Source: Lachnospiraceae bacterium (GTDB lineage Bacteria > Bacillota > Clostridia > Lachnospirales > Lachnospiraceae). From it: a DNA stretch of 48,376 bases. The stretch is taken from positions 1 through 48,376 of the forward strand of contig JAAUZX010000028.1 in the NCBI GenBank assembly GCA_014804365.1, read 5' to 3'. Under the pieces are notes generated by a model. That model had not been told where the DNA came from and did not search any database. It was given only the letters and a program-made list of their open reading frames with translations. A program made the translations under genes and the position numbers. Positions 36,600-45,773 of this stretch are shown piece by piece (the stretch's first letter is position 1; each line of letters begins with the position of its first letter).

Positions 36600-37484
36600 A
36601 TGAAAATTCAATTCCTAAACGGCGGACTGGCAAATCAAGTGTTTCAATATCTTTTTGCAAGATACTATTCCTTATCGCATCATGGAGATATCATGTATCT
36701 GGACGACTCGTATTTCGCCTTGAACACGGTACATAACGGTTACGAACTGGAGCGGGTATTCTCGCTTCATCCGCCCATGCTGAGCGACTGTCTCGATGAG
36801 GACGTATGGGAATACTGTCTGCAAAAGCGCAGAGAAGGCAAGAGTATTCCTCAAGTTATGACGGAGATCGGCATCCCCTTCACCATGATTGCGGAGTTTG
36901 ACAATTATAAATCTTTCAACCCTTTTGACGGCGAGGTACTCCTTGTACCGTCTAAAGAATACTTGCCTGAAATACAGGATTATCCAAAGGACACATATTA
37001 CCACGGCTACTGGATCCATGCAGGATGGTTTCATCGCTATGAGGATATCTTCCGCAAGGAACTGACCTTCCCGCCGCTTGTCTCTCCTGCCAATCATACT
37101 TATATGGAAAAGATAAACTCCTGTCAGTCCCTGGCAATTCATATCCGTCGTGGGGACTACGTCTCCCTCGGCTGGTCCTATTCCGTCGAAACGTACAGGC
37201 AGATCGTGCAGGACTTTATCTCACTGCATTCCCGTGAGTGGGAATTATTCGTCTTTTCGGACGACATTGACTGGTGCAAGGTTAATGCCGACAATCTCGG
37301 CTTTACAGCTTTCTGCGAAGTATCCTATGTAGAAGGCAACACGAAAGGCAATAACTATATCGATCTGCAGCTCATGAGTTGTTGCAAAGGAATGATCTTG
37401 TCCAACAGCGCTTTCAGTTATCTTGCCGCCTTGTTAAACAGTCATAAAGACTGCATTTTCAATCCGACTTCACGACCGCTGTGA
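36600..37484 (+). CDS. GT11 family (alpha-1,2-fucosyltransferase-like) glycosyltransferase
   Basis: GT11 enzymes transfer fucose from GDP-fucose, usually alpha-1,2 to galactose. The 294-residue product has the N-terminal GGLANQVFQYLFARYY motif (GGLGNQMFQ in most members) and the donor-binding HIRRGDYV at about 181-188. LFVFSDDIDWCK and ILSNSAFSYLAALLN are further family motifs. GGAGG lies five bases before the ATG. Its stop is 44 nt before a CgeB-like gene. The pair is inserted between flaG and csrA on the opposite strand to the flagellar genes. No GDP-fucose synthesis gene is in the window. Confidence 0.9.
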   Translation: MKIQFLNGGLANQVFQYLFARYYSLSHHGDIMYLDDSYFALNTVHNGYELERVFSLHPPMLSDCLDEDVWEYCLQKRREGKSIPQVMTEIGIPFTMIAEFDNYKSFNPFDGEVLLVPSKEYLPEIQDYPKDTYYHGYWIHAGWFHRYEDIFRKELTFPPLVSPANHTYMEKINSCQSLAIHIRRGDYVSLGWSYSVETYRQIVQDFISLHSREWELFVFSDDIDWCKVNADNLGFTAFCEVSYVEGNTKGNNYIDLQLMSCCKGMILSNSAFSYLAALLNSHKDCIFNPTSRPL

Positions 37485-37528
37485 ATCATTGCTTTATTAA
37501 TAACAAATATTCCGGAGGCACAGGAAGT

Positions 37529-38731
37529 ATGGAAATATTATTCTATCGTTACAACAGCATATGTGAACCCGACATTATGCAGGTTTTCAACTCATTTGGA
37601 ATTACGGTCCACACTGAGGAGATGGAGATGTACGACAAGCACACCACCCCGAAACAGTGTGCGGAAAAACTGACTGAATGGATCACAGAGCATTCTCTTG
37701 CCTTCGTATTCAGCATTAACTTTTTTCCCGCGATTTCATATACCTGTAATCGGTTCAAGATTCCATACGTGTGCTGGAGTGTGGATTCTCCGGTGCCGGA
37801 ACTCTTCTCCAATGCTTTGAAAAATGAATGGAACCGCGTTTTTCTGTTCGATCGGGCACAATACGAGATGTTCCGTCCTGTCAATCCGCAGCATATTTAC
37901 TATCTGCCTCTTGCCACTAATATAAAACGTTGGGAGAACGTGATTCTTTCCATGCAGGATGAAGATTTCGCAAAATATGACAGTGATGTCTCTTTTGTGG
38001 GTTCTCTCTATACCGAAAAATGCAGATATAACCAGCTTTTACAAAAACAATCAGTTTCTGACACTTGTGTCATATCAAAATATACGCAGGGATTCGTAGA
38101 TGGTCTGATAGAGACTCAACTCAAAATATACGGCTGCAATTTCATAGCCGACTCCCTGACAGATCGGATCATCCGCGAGATTGCCGACTCCGATCCCAAT
38201 TTTTATAATGGAAACGACACTTACACAAATGCCGACCGCTATCTGATCGCCCATCAATATATCGGTATTAAGCTCGCCGCTATTGAACGGGAAAGGACAT
38301 TGAACCGACTGGCAAAACATTTCCGGGTGACTCTTTACACACGCAGCGATACCTCTACGCTTAACGGAGTAGACTGCCGTGGTGGTGTTAACACGCTGAC
38401 CGAAATGCCGAAAGTATTCCACGCCAGCAGAATCAACCTAAACATTACCATGCGTCCGATTGAAACAGGACTTTCCCTACGCATCTGGGACGTTCTTGGC
38501 TGCGGCGGTTTTCTGTTAACAAACTATCAAGCTGAAATACCGGAATATTTTGAAATCGGCAGAGATTTGGAAACTTATGAATCCATGGAAGAATTGGAGC
38601 AAAAAATACAATATTATCTGACACACGAAGAGGAGAGAATTGAAATTGCAATAAACGGCTATGAAAAGGTTGCCGCCTATCACACCTGGGAACAGCGGAT
38701 CACCGAAATGATCAAGATTCTAAGTGAATAA
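37529..38731 (+). CDS. CgeB-like glycosyltransferase, copy C
   Basis: The 400-residue product carries the CgeB-like landmarks FSINFFPAISYTCN, YVCWSVDSPVPELFS, DVSFVGSLYTEKCRY, INLNITMRPIETGLSLRIWD and CGGFLLTNYQAEIPEYF. It is the most divergent of the three copies in the C-terminal motif (MRPIETGLSLR against LRSI.SGIPLR). The start is ATG at 37529 after GGAGG; the frame is open further upstream but has no binding site there. It forms a two-gene unit with the GT11 enzyme. Confidence 0.88.
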   Translation: MEILFYRYNSICEPDIMQVFNSFGITVHTEEMEMYDKHTTPKQCAEKLTEWITEHSLAFVFSINFFPAISYTCNRFKIPYVCWSVDSPVPELFSNALKNEWNRVFLFDRAQYEMFRPVNPQHIYYLPLATNIKRWENVILSMQDEDFAKYDSDVSFVGSLYTEKCRYNQLLQKQSVSDTCVISKYTQGFVDGLIETQLKIYGCNFIADSLTDRIIREIADSDPNFYNGNDTYTNADRYLIAHQYIGIKLAAIERERTLNRLAKHFRVTLYTRSDTSTLNGVDCRGGVNTLTEMPKVFHASRINLNITMRPIETGLSLRIWDVLGCGGFLLTNYQAEIPEYFEIGRDLETYESMEELEQKIQYYLTHEEERIEIAINGYEKVAAYHTWEQRITEMIKILSE

Positions 38732-38789
38732 ATTGTGCTTCGCGAACTCGTTCATGTACGTAGGAATTTCCTATAGAATATAAATAAAG

Positions 38790-38825
38790 CCGGGCTGACA
38801 AATCTGATCTGTTTCGTCCGCCCGG
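38790..38825 (-). terminator. Terminator of the flgM-csrA operon
   Basis: The CCGGGC/GCCCGG stem (38790-38795 with 38820-38825) has an inner GACGAAA/TTTGTC extension. The transcribed strand then reads CTTTATTTAT. It lies 45 nt beyond the csrA stop, in the convergent gap. Confidence 0.75.
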
Positions 38826-38869
38826 TTACTCTGTTTTATCCTATCATGTTCTATTCTGTAAGCCTATGT

Positions 38870-39088
38870 CTACCCCAGCAGATTTTTCAACGCTTCCATG
38901 CCGTCCACATTGACAGCTTCCTTGTTGGAATCCTGAATCTGCACATACACTTCCTTGCGGTATACGGGTACCTCTCTCGGCGCGCTAATGCCCAGCTTTA
39001 CCTGCTCACCTTTAATTTCAAGTACCGTGATCTCAACATTATTATTAATCACCAGCGCTTCATTCTTTTTTCTGGATAAAGCTAACAT
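38870..39088 (-). CDS. csrA: Carbon storage regulator / translational repressor CsrA
   Basis: CsrA is a dimeric RNA-binding protein that, in flagellated Firmicutes, blocks flagellin translation. The 72-residue product has the diagnostic MLALSRKKNEALVINNNVEI start and the RNA-binding segment ISAPREVPVYRKEVY, including the critical Arg in APREV. Its ATG directly follows the fliW stop (TAAATG), with the binding site inside fliW, so the two are translationally coupled. It is the last gene of the operon. Confidence 0.97.
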   Translation of the reverse strand: MLALSRKKNEALVINNNVEITVLEIKGEQVKLGISAPREVPVYRKEVYVQIQDSNKEAVNVDGMEALKNLLG

Positions 39089-39544
39089 TTACTCACCTGC
39101 TTTCTTCTGATTTAAGATATCATAGATCGGAAACTTCACCTTATACTCATCGCCTTCCACGATGATCTGCAAAGCCCTCTTCTCAGCGGCATTGATGACG
39201 ATGGGACCCTTGAGATTTACTGACATCTTTGTCAGGTCTTTCGGAACCGTAACTGTCACCATTACAAGCAGCTCATCGGGTTTGATCTCACCCAGTACAT
39301 TGAACAGTTCATCATCCGCCTCCGGATTGTAGTCCGGGCATACGATGAGTGGATCCATTACCGGCATAGCGAACGCCGGCTCCTGAATAGACTGGAGCCA
39401 ATGGATGGAATCCGTTCCCTTCTCCTCATCGTGCACGAGGGTAAACTCCGTCAGATCCGGAAATCCGATGATGCCCTTCGGAAAATGTATGATCTTGTCA
39501 TCGTCTATCGTAATCTCGCCAAAAACTTTTGTCGTAATCTGCAT
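39089..39544 (-). CDS. fliW: Flagellar assembly factor FliW
   Basis: FliW binds either flagellin or CsrA and releases CsrA repression when flagellin is exported. The 151-residue product contains the family motifs FPKGIIGFPDLTEFTLV, WLQSIQEPAFAMPVMDPL and KGPIVINAAEKRALQIIV. It sits immediately before csrA and about 190 nt after flgL, across a palindrome-rich spacer. Confidence 0.96.
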   Translation of the reverse strand: MQITTKVFGEITIDDDKIIHFPKGIIGFPDLTEFTLVHDEEKGTDSIHWLQSIQEPAFAMPVMDPLIVCPDYNPEADDELFNVLGEIKPDELLVMVTVTVPKDLTKMSVNLKGPIVINAAEKRALQIIVEGDEYKVKFPIYDILNQKKAGE

Positions 39545-39561
39545 ATCCCATAACCGCCTTT

Positions 39562-39722
39562 CCTAAAAGTAAATTTGCTTCGCAAATTAACTTTGCGAGT
39601 TTGCTTCGCAAACTCGAATCTCGCTGTATAATTTCCTATAAATTTGCTTCGCAAATTAACAAATCGAATAAATTCGATTGCGAAATTCGCTGTGAAATTA
39701 TCTGTAAATTTGCTTCGCAAAA
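39562..39722. repeat. TTCG-loop palindrome cluster between flgL and fliW
   Basis: Three hairpins of the form AATTTGC-TTC-GCAAATT or near-copies (39572-39588, 39641-39657, 39706-39721), one GAGTTTGC-TTC-GCAAACTC (39597-39615) and an 18-bp palindrome (39662-39679) fill the spacer inside the operon. Similar GCTTCGC palindromes occur near 17884-18053, 32560-32620 and 38734. No coding potential. Confidence 0.7.
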
Positions 39723-39737
39723 CTCAAGCATACGCTC

Positions 39738-41303
39738 TTAAATATAATTCATCAGATTGGTCTCCATGATCTTGCCGGTTGCCATGAGAGCCGCCTGATA
39801 TGTCAATTCGGAAGCGGACAGTTCCACTGCCACCTGCGTGACATCGATTCCCTCATTGTCAGTCTGCAGATCTTTAAAGGTAGCTTTCTGATTCGAGAGT
39901 CTTGTCGAGATCAGCTCTAATCTGCTTCCTCTCGTCGCGTTATTGGTGATCGCGATATTGTTGTCGTTCATATATGTCTGATAATTTGTAATCTGGTTCT
40001 CGAACTTGGTATGGATATTCTCCCGGATATAATCCTTCGCCTTATTCGCTGCCTCCAGCTTCTTCGTCCAGTTCTTATAATCATCGCTGTCCTCAGCAAA
40101 CTCCGCTCTCTTTTTCTCGATATCGCTGATGGTCGTCTCAATATCGCGAAGCTGTGTCAGGCAGTGCTGGAAATCGTCCATATCCCTCTGGACATCATGG
40201 GTAAATACTTCTGTCGCCAGCGTATTCACCTGGATCTGCTGATTGAATCCTACGTCATAATAGATATCCTGATTGACAGAGGTATAGTTATAGCCAGTCT
40301 GCTTGGTATCTGTCATTGTGCCATCGCCGATATCCCTCGTCTCCGTACATTGGAAATAGTGTGCCGGATTGATATCGCCTTCGAGCCATTCGGACTTATT
40401 ATAGGTAACCCTGAACTTATCGCCCTCTTTGTAATTATTCTTATAATACTCCTCGCTGAATACCAGCTCGCCGGTGGAGGGAATATAAGCAATTCCCGTT
40501 TCCTTACCGCTGGCAATTGCCGCATAAGCCTCCTCCGGATCACTGTATCCGGTAAAGTCATTTTGCGAAACTGCAGTGCCGTTAACCGTAAGAGTGATAG
40601 GAAGCGGCTTGGTCAGCTTACCGTCAGCATCAACCGGTGTGCTGTCTATATTATTGTAGGACAGACGCATACGGAACAACTTTGTGTTCGTAACTCCCTG
40701 CTCATAACTCTGATTGTTCGCGTCGATACCATCACCGGCGATGTCTGTAGACAATACATTATAATCCGTATAATTGATCGTACTGATCTTGTCGTATCCG
40801 AAGTCTTCATTAATCTCATAGGACACAGGATGTTTACTCATCTCCGAAATGTCCTCTGCCGAGAAAGTGATAGCCGTGTCAGTTCTGTAACCGGAGAATA
40901 CGTAACGTCCTGCATAATCCACGTTACCACTGGAATAAAATTCCTTCGTCAAAGACTTCATCTGTGTCAGAACAATCTCCAGATTATCCGCCGTAAAGTC
41001 TTTATTCGCAGCGCCGGTAGCCTGTTTGTACAGATCTGTCAGCACCTCATCGATCGTTTTGAGCGCATCCGCCGTTACTGTCAGCCACTGATCCGCATCC
41101 GAAGCGTTCTTGTCATAGTATTGTGTCAAAGCTGTCACATTACTCCTTAAGCGAAGCGCTCTGATTGCTACGACCGGATCGTCAGAAGGTCTTGCGATCT
41201 TACTCTGATTGGTCATCTGGTTGGTCAGTTTATCCTCCAGAATCTTGTTCTGATTGATGTTGTACAACGAATTATTCCGCATGATCTTATTTGTCATTCT
41301 CAT
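39738..41303 (-). CDS. flgL: Flagellar hook-associated protein 3 (hook-filament junction)
   Basis: FlgL joins hook to filament. The 521-residue product has the flagellin-like N-terminus (MRMTNKIMRNNSLYNINQNK, SKIARPSDDPVVAIRALRLR, ADQWLTVTADALKTIDEVL) and C-terminus (SRLELISTRLSNQKATFKDL, LSASELTYQAALMATGKIM). The central variable region is long, so it is longer than the typical ~300-residue FlgL. It follows flgK by 45 nt. Confidence 0.93.
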   Translation of the reverse strand: MRMTNKIMRNNSLYNINQNKILEDKLTNQMTNQSKIARPSDDPVVAIRALRLRSNVTALTQYYDKNASDADQWLTVTADALKTIDEVLTDLYKQATGAANKDFTADNLEIVLTQMKSLTKEFYSSGNVDYAGRYVFSGYRTDTAITFSAEDISEMSKHPVSYEINEDFGYDKISTINYTDYNVLSTDIAGDGIDANNQSYEQGVTNTKLFRMRLSYNNIDSTPVDADGKLTKPLPITLTVNGTAVSQNDFTGYSDPEEAYAAIASGKETGIAYIPSTGELVFSEEYYKNNYKEGDKFRVTYNKSEWLEGDINPAHYFQCTETRDIGDGTMTDTKQTGYNYTSVNQDIYYDVGFNQQIQVNTLATEVFTHDVQRDMDDFQHCLTQLRDIETTISDIEKKRAEFAEDSDDYKNWTKKLEAANKAKDYIRENIHTKFENQITNYQTYMNDNNIAITNNATRGSRLELISTRLSNQKATFKDLQTDNEGIDVTQVAVELSASELTYQAALMATGKIMETNLMNYI

Positions 41304-41348
41304 GGCTTCATCATCCTCTTTTCCTAGTTTGCGGTTTATATATATCTA

Positions 41349-43208
41349 TTATGAAACGCCTGTCTGTAAAATCAGCCTGTCATAGATTTCCGTCAGTACG
41401 GAGATCATCTTCGATGCCAGCGTGTAAGAGTTCTGGTATTTCACCAGGCTTACCGCTTCCTCGTCCTCGTCTACGCCGGAGATGGATGTCCTCTGATTAT
41501 CGATGTTCGTCTCCAGACTTAAGTATGTGGAGTAGAAAGTGTTCGCATTCTTAGCGTTTAACATCGCATCGGAAAGTACACATTCCAGAAAACCGCCCGC
41601 GTCTCTTCCCCGGAAACTGAACTGGTTCTTATCGCTCATCATGGAGATCACTTTTCTGACCTGCACGCACTGTTCCACACCGTCAACCTCTTCGGGATCA
41701 GTCACGTTTACTTTCTCGTTCTTACCTCTGGTGCCAAGCAGTGAAGCATCCTTCATCAAAGCTTCTATGATCGTCACATTTCCGGAAGTCAGATAATAAT
41801 ATCCTTTACCATTCATTGCGGAGTCATTCAACTGTCCCTCTGTGTACTGTCCGTCATTCTTCGGATAAACACCCGTGAACAGAATACCTGCATCCTCTTC
41901 CGCGTCCGTCATACCATCCGTAAAGATCTCGTTGACCGCCTTGGCAAAATCGCGCATCCACTCGTTCATCTGCGCCATATAGTACGGTACACCCTGATAG
42001 TTTACTTCACTGCCGATGGTTGCCTGCCGATAGTTCTTCGCCGCTGTAAGGGGCTCATCGCTGGCTACATTGTCAATCGTAAATGTGTATACACCGTCGC
42101 CCTCATAAGTCCAATCCGTGTAATAGTATAACTGATCTCCTACATTGATAATACCGCCCGTATCAGACAGATTACACTTACTCATGTTATTTAAATATGA
42201 CGCAGATGTCTCGATCGTCACCCGGGTGGTCTTACCGCTGTAGATCACTTCCGTCGTTGTGCCGTTGAAATATTCTCCGTTATTACCGTCCCGCATCTGG
42301 ATCAGTCCTTTAAGCTCACCGCCCATAGATGCATTATATAATCCGAAATCAACGCCGTTTGTCCAATGGATATCATACAGACCGTCTATATCCGTCTGAT
42401 GTTCTTTCTCTCCCGTAGCACGCGCCTCACAGACAAGCTGATTATAATCATTCTGATCCACCAGCATCTGTCCGCCCGCAATTCGTACAATATATCTGTT
42501 GGCGTTGGTCGCATTGCCAAGCTGATCATAGATGGGCGACTCCGATACCTGAACGTCCACGATCGCAGATAATTCATCGATCAGCACGTCTCTTTTATCC
42601 CGAAGTTCATTTGCTACAGTTCCCGTCATCTCGATGGCATTGATCTGTTTATTCACCGTCGCAAGATCCTGCGCAATAGAATTGATGTGATCCACACGTA
42701 TCTTAATCTCATCATTCACGTCAGCCTGCAGATTCTGCAGATCACCGTACATATTATTGAAGTAATCCGCCATACTTTTCGCCGTGGAAATAAAAGCTCT
42801 CTTGTATGACTCGCTGCTGGCATTCTTCGTAATCTCCTGAAGCGCCAATCCAAACTGATCGAATATAGACTTAAAACCGGTCTTACCGTCGTCCTTCAAA
42901 TACTCCTCGATCATCTTACAATAGTATGCTTTGGTGTCGAATTCGCCCAGCTTCGTCTCATTATCGCGGAATTTGTTGTCATAGAACTGATCCCTGATCC
43001 GCTCGATCGCTAGGGTGTCAACGCCTGCACCTGCACAGCCGTACGTCGCAAACACGCGCAGAGGATTCATCGCCTCCTGCTTCACTTCCTGTCTGCTGTA
43101 TCCTTCCGTATGAGTATTACTGATATTATTCGCCGTCGTATTGAGCGCCGCGTTAGAAGCTCTCAATCCCGACGCTGCAATTTCTAATCCGAAAAATGTA
43201 GATGGCAT
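41349..43208 (-). CDS. flgK: Flagellar hook-associated protein 1, copy 1
   Basis: FlgK is the first hook-filament junction protein. The 619-residue product begins PSTFFGLEIAASGLRASNAA with LNTTANNISNTHTEGYSRQ, the axial-protein rod motif, and ends VSLVKYQNSYTLASKMISVL-TEIYDRLI, the coiled-coil C-terminus. GAGGGAG precedes the ATG. It lies 18 nt after a second, diverged flgK-type gene. Confidence 0.95.
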   Translation of the reverse strand: MPSTFFGLEIAASGLRASNAALNTTANNISNTHTEGYSRQEVKQEAMNPLRVFATYGCAGAGVDTLAIERIRDQFYDNKFRDNETKLGEFDTKAYYCKMIEEYLKDDGKTGFKSIFDQFGLALQEITKNASSESYKRAFISTAKSMADYFNNMYGDLQNLQADVNDEIKIRVDHINSIAQDLATVNKQINAIEMTGTVANELRDKRDVLIDELSAIVDVQVSESPIYDQLGNATNANRYIVRIAGGQMLVDQNDYNQLVCEARATGEKEHQTDIDGLYDIHWTNGVDFGLYNASMGGELKGLIQMRDGNNGEYFNGTTTEVIYSGKTTRVTIETSASYLNNMSKCNLSDTGGIINVGDQLYYYTDWTYEGDGVYTFTIDNVASDEPLTAAKNYRQATIGSEVNYQGVPYYMAQMNEWMRDFAKAVNEIFTDGMTDAEEDAGILFTGVYPKNDGQYTEGQLNDSAMNGKGYYYLTSGNVTIIEALMKDASLLGTRGKNEKVNVTDPEEVDGVEQCVQVRKVISMMSDKNQFSFRGRDAGGFLECVLSDAMLNAKNANTFYSTYLSLETNIDNQRTSISGVDEDEEAVSLVKYQNSYTLASKMISVLTEIYDRLILQTGVS

Positions 43209-43226
43209 ATGCTTACTCCCTCTGTC

Positions 43227-44882
43227 TTATCGACCAAGTGTGGTTAATATATGTTCCAGCATCTCGCTTATCACGTTGATATAACGGCTGGATGCGTTGT
43301 ATGCGTTCTGATATCTGATCATATTGGTCAGTTCCTCATCGGAGGAAACGCCGACTATCTGCTCTCTCGCATTATACAGTGCATCAGTCGTCTGTATCTG
43401 GGTCTCCTGAATGCCCCGGAATACAGATCCCCCGTTAGCTACCTGAGCAACCAGATTCGTATAGTAATCCCTGAAACAAAGCGGCGTCTCCACCTTAGGA
43501 TTCAAGGTATAGATCTTTTCCTCAAAAGCCGCTTTCAGTCTCTCCGTCAGCGGATTATCTTCCGAATGCTCCTCCTTACGGAATTTCAACAGCGCCGGAT
43601 TCTGTCTGAGTTCCTGATTGATCAGGATGTTGGAAACCGTCCAGTCATCGATATCAATTTTCTTCACGAATAACTGATAAGGATCTCCATTCTCATCCCG
43701 AAGATAATCTGATACACCGGCCGGTCCTGCCTTTTCCGCCTCTTCCGCCAGAATACTGTTAATCTTCGTCGCCACAGCATTGACCAACTGATCGAACTCC
43801 GCCTGTATATTCATGATGATGGACTGTGATACATTGTTGTTATACCAGCCTTCCTGGTATTCCCCATCCGTGTTAATGTCCTTAAGTTCACTGTATGTGG
43901 CTCTGTGATCGCCCCTGGCAAGAAGCATGGCCTTAAGCGAACCGATATCCGTATTCCGGTCGGAAGATACCACCGCGGTCAGATCGAACACTTCCGCTCC
44001 TTCGATTCCTTCCTTCGTCACTACAATATTGCCTTTTTCGTCATAATCGCAGTGCGCCAGCATTTTCCAATACGGGGTATAGAAGCCCGTCTTCGGGTCC
44101 GTATACAATTCCACCCTGTTGACCATGGAGCCTTTCACAAGATCAATGCCTTCGAATTTCACGGTCATGTAACCCAGTGTATCCTCGCTGTAGGAAATAT
44201 TTCCCATCTTGCCCAGTTCATCCAGCAGGTAATTCCGACGGTCACGCAGGTCATTGGCATGCTCCACGCCGCCCGCCTCGGTCTTTACGATCATCCGGTT
44301 CAGATCCTCGATCTCCTGCGCATAGCTGTTCATCTTGTTCACTTCTTTGACAGCCGTCTGATTTAAGTTATCCTGATACTGGCATAAACTGGTATAGACT
44401 GCCGAAGCTCTCTCTATAAATTCATAGGCGCGTGTCACAAACAGATTCTGATTGACTGAACTGGTCGGATCCTTGCTGAGCTCCTGCACCGCTACCCAGA
44501 AATTGGATATCGATTCCGAAAACTCGTGTCCCTCGATCGATCCACCCGATTCGCTCTCGCCCAATATATACTCTATTTCTTCCATCGTGAAAGCCGAGAC
44601 TTCATAAAAAGAGTTCCGTCCGGCCTCCCTGCGATAGTTTTTGTCCAAAAAATAATCTCTTTCCTGTCTTGTACGGGAATAATTGACACCGAGACCTAAT
44701 TGCTTCCAGTTCGTCTTGTTGTTCTTCTCAATCGTTACATACGATCTGGTTGACTGGGATACCTGTTGTCTGGTATATCCCACGGTGTCCATATTAGACA
44801 TGTTATGCGCCGTTGTATTCAGCGCATTATTTGAAGTTTGCAATCCTGATACGCCCGTATAAAGGCTTCCCATCAATGACAT
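43227..44882 (-). CDS. flgK: Flagellar hook-associated protein 1, copy 2 (tandem paralogue)
   Basis: The 551-residue product also has the FlgK layout: SLYTGVSGLQTSNNALNTTA with NMSNMDTVGYTRQQVSQ at the N-terminus, GGVEHANDLRDRRNYLLDEL centrally, and LTNMIRYQNAYNASSRYINV-ISEMLEHIL at the end. It differs substantially from copy 1 in the middle region and length. The start is near 44882 with AAGGA well upstream; a second ATG three codons in is possible. It follows flgN by 22 nt. Confidence 0.92.
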   Translation of the reverse strand: MSLMGSLYTGVSGLQTSNNALNTTAHNMSNMDTVGYTRQQVSQSTRSYVTIEKNNKTNWKQLGLGVNYSRTRQERDYFLDKNYRREAGRNSFYEVSAFTMEEIEYILGESESGGSIEGHEFSESISNFWVAVQELSKDPTSSVNQNLFVTRAYEFIERASAVYTSLCQYQDNLNQTAVKEVNKMNSYAQEIEDLNRMIVKTEAGGVEHANDLRDRRNYLLDELGKMGNISYSEDTLGYMTVKFEGIDLVKGSMVNRVELYTDPKTGFYTPYWKMLAHCDYDEKGNIVVTKEGIEGAEVFDLTAVVSSDRNTDIGSLKAMLLARGDHRATYSELKDINTDGEYQEGWYNNNVSQSIIMNIQAEFDQLVNAVATKINSILAEEAEKAGPAGVSDYLRDENGDPYQLFVKKIDIDDWTVSNILINQELRQNPALLKFRKEEHSEDNPLTERLKAAFEEKIYTLNPKVETPLCFRDYYTNLVAQVANGGSVFRGIQETQIQTTDALYNAREQIVGVSSDEELTNMIRYQNAYNASSRYINVISEMLEHILTTLGR

Positions 44883-44904
44883 ATATATCTACCGTCCTTA
44901 ACAA

Positions 44905-45423
44905 TTATTGTTTCGCATCAAAGGCTTTGTAACTCGAGCCGATCATATCACCGGTATTGTAAGCGCCCTTGTTATAGTTCGCTGTCTCCGGAGCTTTGTT
45001 CATCGCCTGGAGAACGTTCATATTAAACTGCACCAGTTCCAACGCTTCCTGAATCAGTTCGCGGTTCTGCTCATTGATCCGTTTCACACTGCGCACATTA
45101 TCCTGCAGTTTATCGAACACAATTGCCAGTTTCTCCTGTTCTTCCGGTCTCGCCGCCAGCATCTTGATCAAATCGACAATCTTTAATTTTTCAACATCCT
45201 TGTTAAGCACATTCGCAATATCATTGACAGCTTCATTTCTCTGATGATCCAGATGATTGATTCTGCTTACTATGATCTGCTCTTCATCCGTGATTTTTGC
45301 CAACTGCTCTAAGTCCTCAGACACAATGACCGGAGTTTTCTTCATGGACAGAGCCAAGAGATTCTCATATTCCTGGCTCTCTTTCTCCAAAACATCGATC
45401 AAGACTTCCATTAAACTCGCCAC
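44905..45423 (-). CDS. flgN: FlgN family export chaperone
   Basis: FlgN delivers FlgK and FlgL to the export apparatus. The 172-residue product is helical, with LMEVLIDVLEKESQEYENLL and EEQIIVSRINHLDHQRNEAV, fitting the FlgN family, and a disordered C-terminus. The frame starts at GTG 45423, ten bases after AAGGAG; ATG at 45411 is the alternative. It lies between flgM and the flgK pair, the standard location. Confidence 0.9.
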   Translation of the reverse strand: MASLMEVLIDVLEKESQEYENLLALSMKKTPVIVSEDLEQLAKITDEEQIIVSRINHLDHQRNEAVNDIANVLNKDVEKLKIVDLIKMLAARPEEQEKLAIVFDKLQDNVRSVKRINEQNRELIQEALELVQFNMNVLQAMNKAPETANYNKGAYNTGDMIGSSYKAFDAKQ

Positions 45424-45447
45424 GCCGATAGCTCTCCTTCACTGTGT

Positions 45448-45729
45448 CTACAGACTTTCGATCTCTTCGTACTTCTTCATCAGTTTCTCTGCAAAGCTCT
45501 CTGCGCTCACCTGATAAGTGCCGTTCGCAATACCTGCCTTGATAGGAGCCGTCAGTTCTTCTCTGATGTCACTCGCTGCAGCCACTGCGTTCTTCGCATT
45601 CTGGATATCCTTACCGATACTGGAAATCTGTATCTGGTCGGAAGCACCCGACTTTGCTTTTCCCTGTAATTTTGCGGGCTTCTTCGTGTTGTATAACTGT
45701 TGTACCTGTGTATATGATTCAATACGCAT
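45448..45729 (-). CDS. flgM: Anti-sigma-28 factor FlgM
   Basis: FlgM holds sigma-D inactive until hook completion allows its export. The 93-residue product has the conserved C-terminal helix region (ELTAPIKAGIANGTYQVSAE followed by SFAEKLMKKYEE) and a disordered N-terminus with DQIQISSIGKDIQNAK. AAGGAGG lies eight bases before ATG at 45729. It heads the flgM-flgN-flgK-flgK-flgL-fliW-csrA operon and is itself under a sigma-D promoter, giving feedback. Confidence 0.95.
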   Translation of the reverse strand: MRIESYTQVQQLYNTKKPAKLQGKAKSGASDQIQISSIGKDIQNAKNAVAAASDIREELTAPIKAGIANGTYQVSAESFAEKLMKKYEEIESL

Positions 45730-45773
45730 AGAAGATGCCTCCTTTCATGCATAAATAATTCTTTACATTATTT

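Noticed and set aside
39505..39720. 71-codon frame with repeated RSKF units near fliW
   Set aside because: It is translation of the GCTTCGC palindromes rather than a conserved protein.
40011..41150. 379-codon open frame on the plus strand
   Set aside because: It lies wholly antisense to flgL, has a hydrophobic low-quality composition and no ribosome binding site; flgL is certain.
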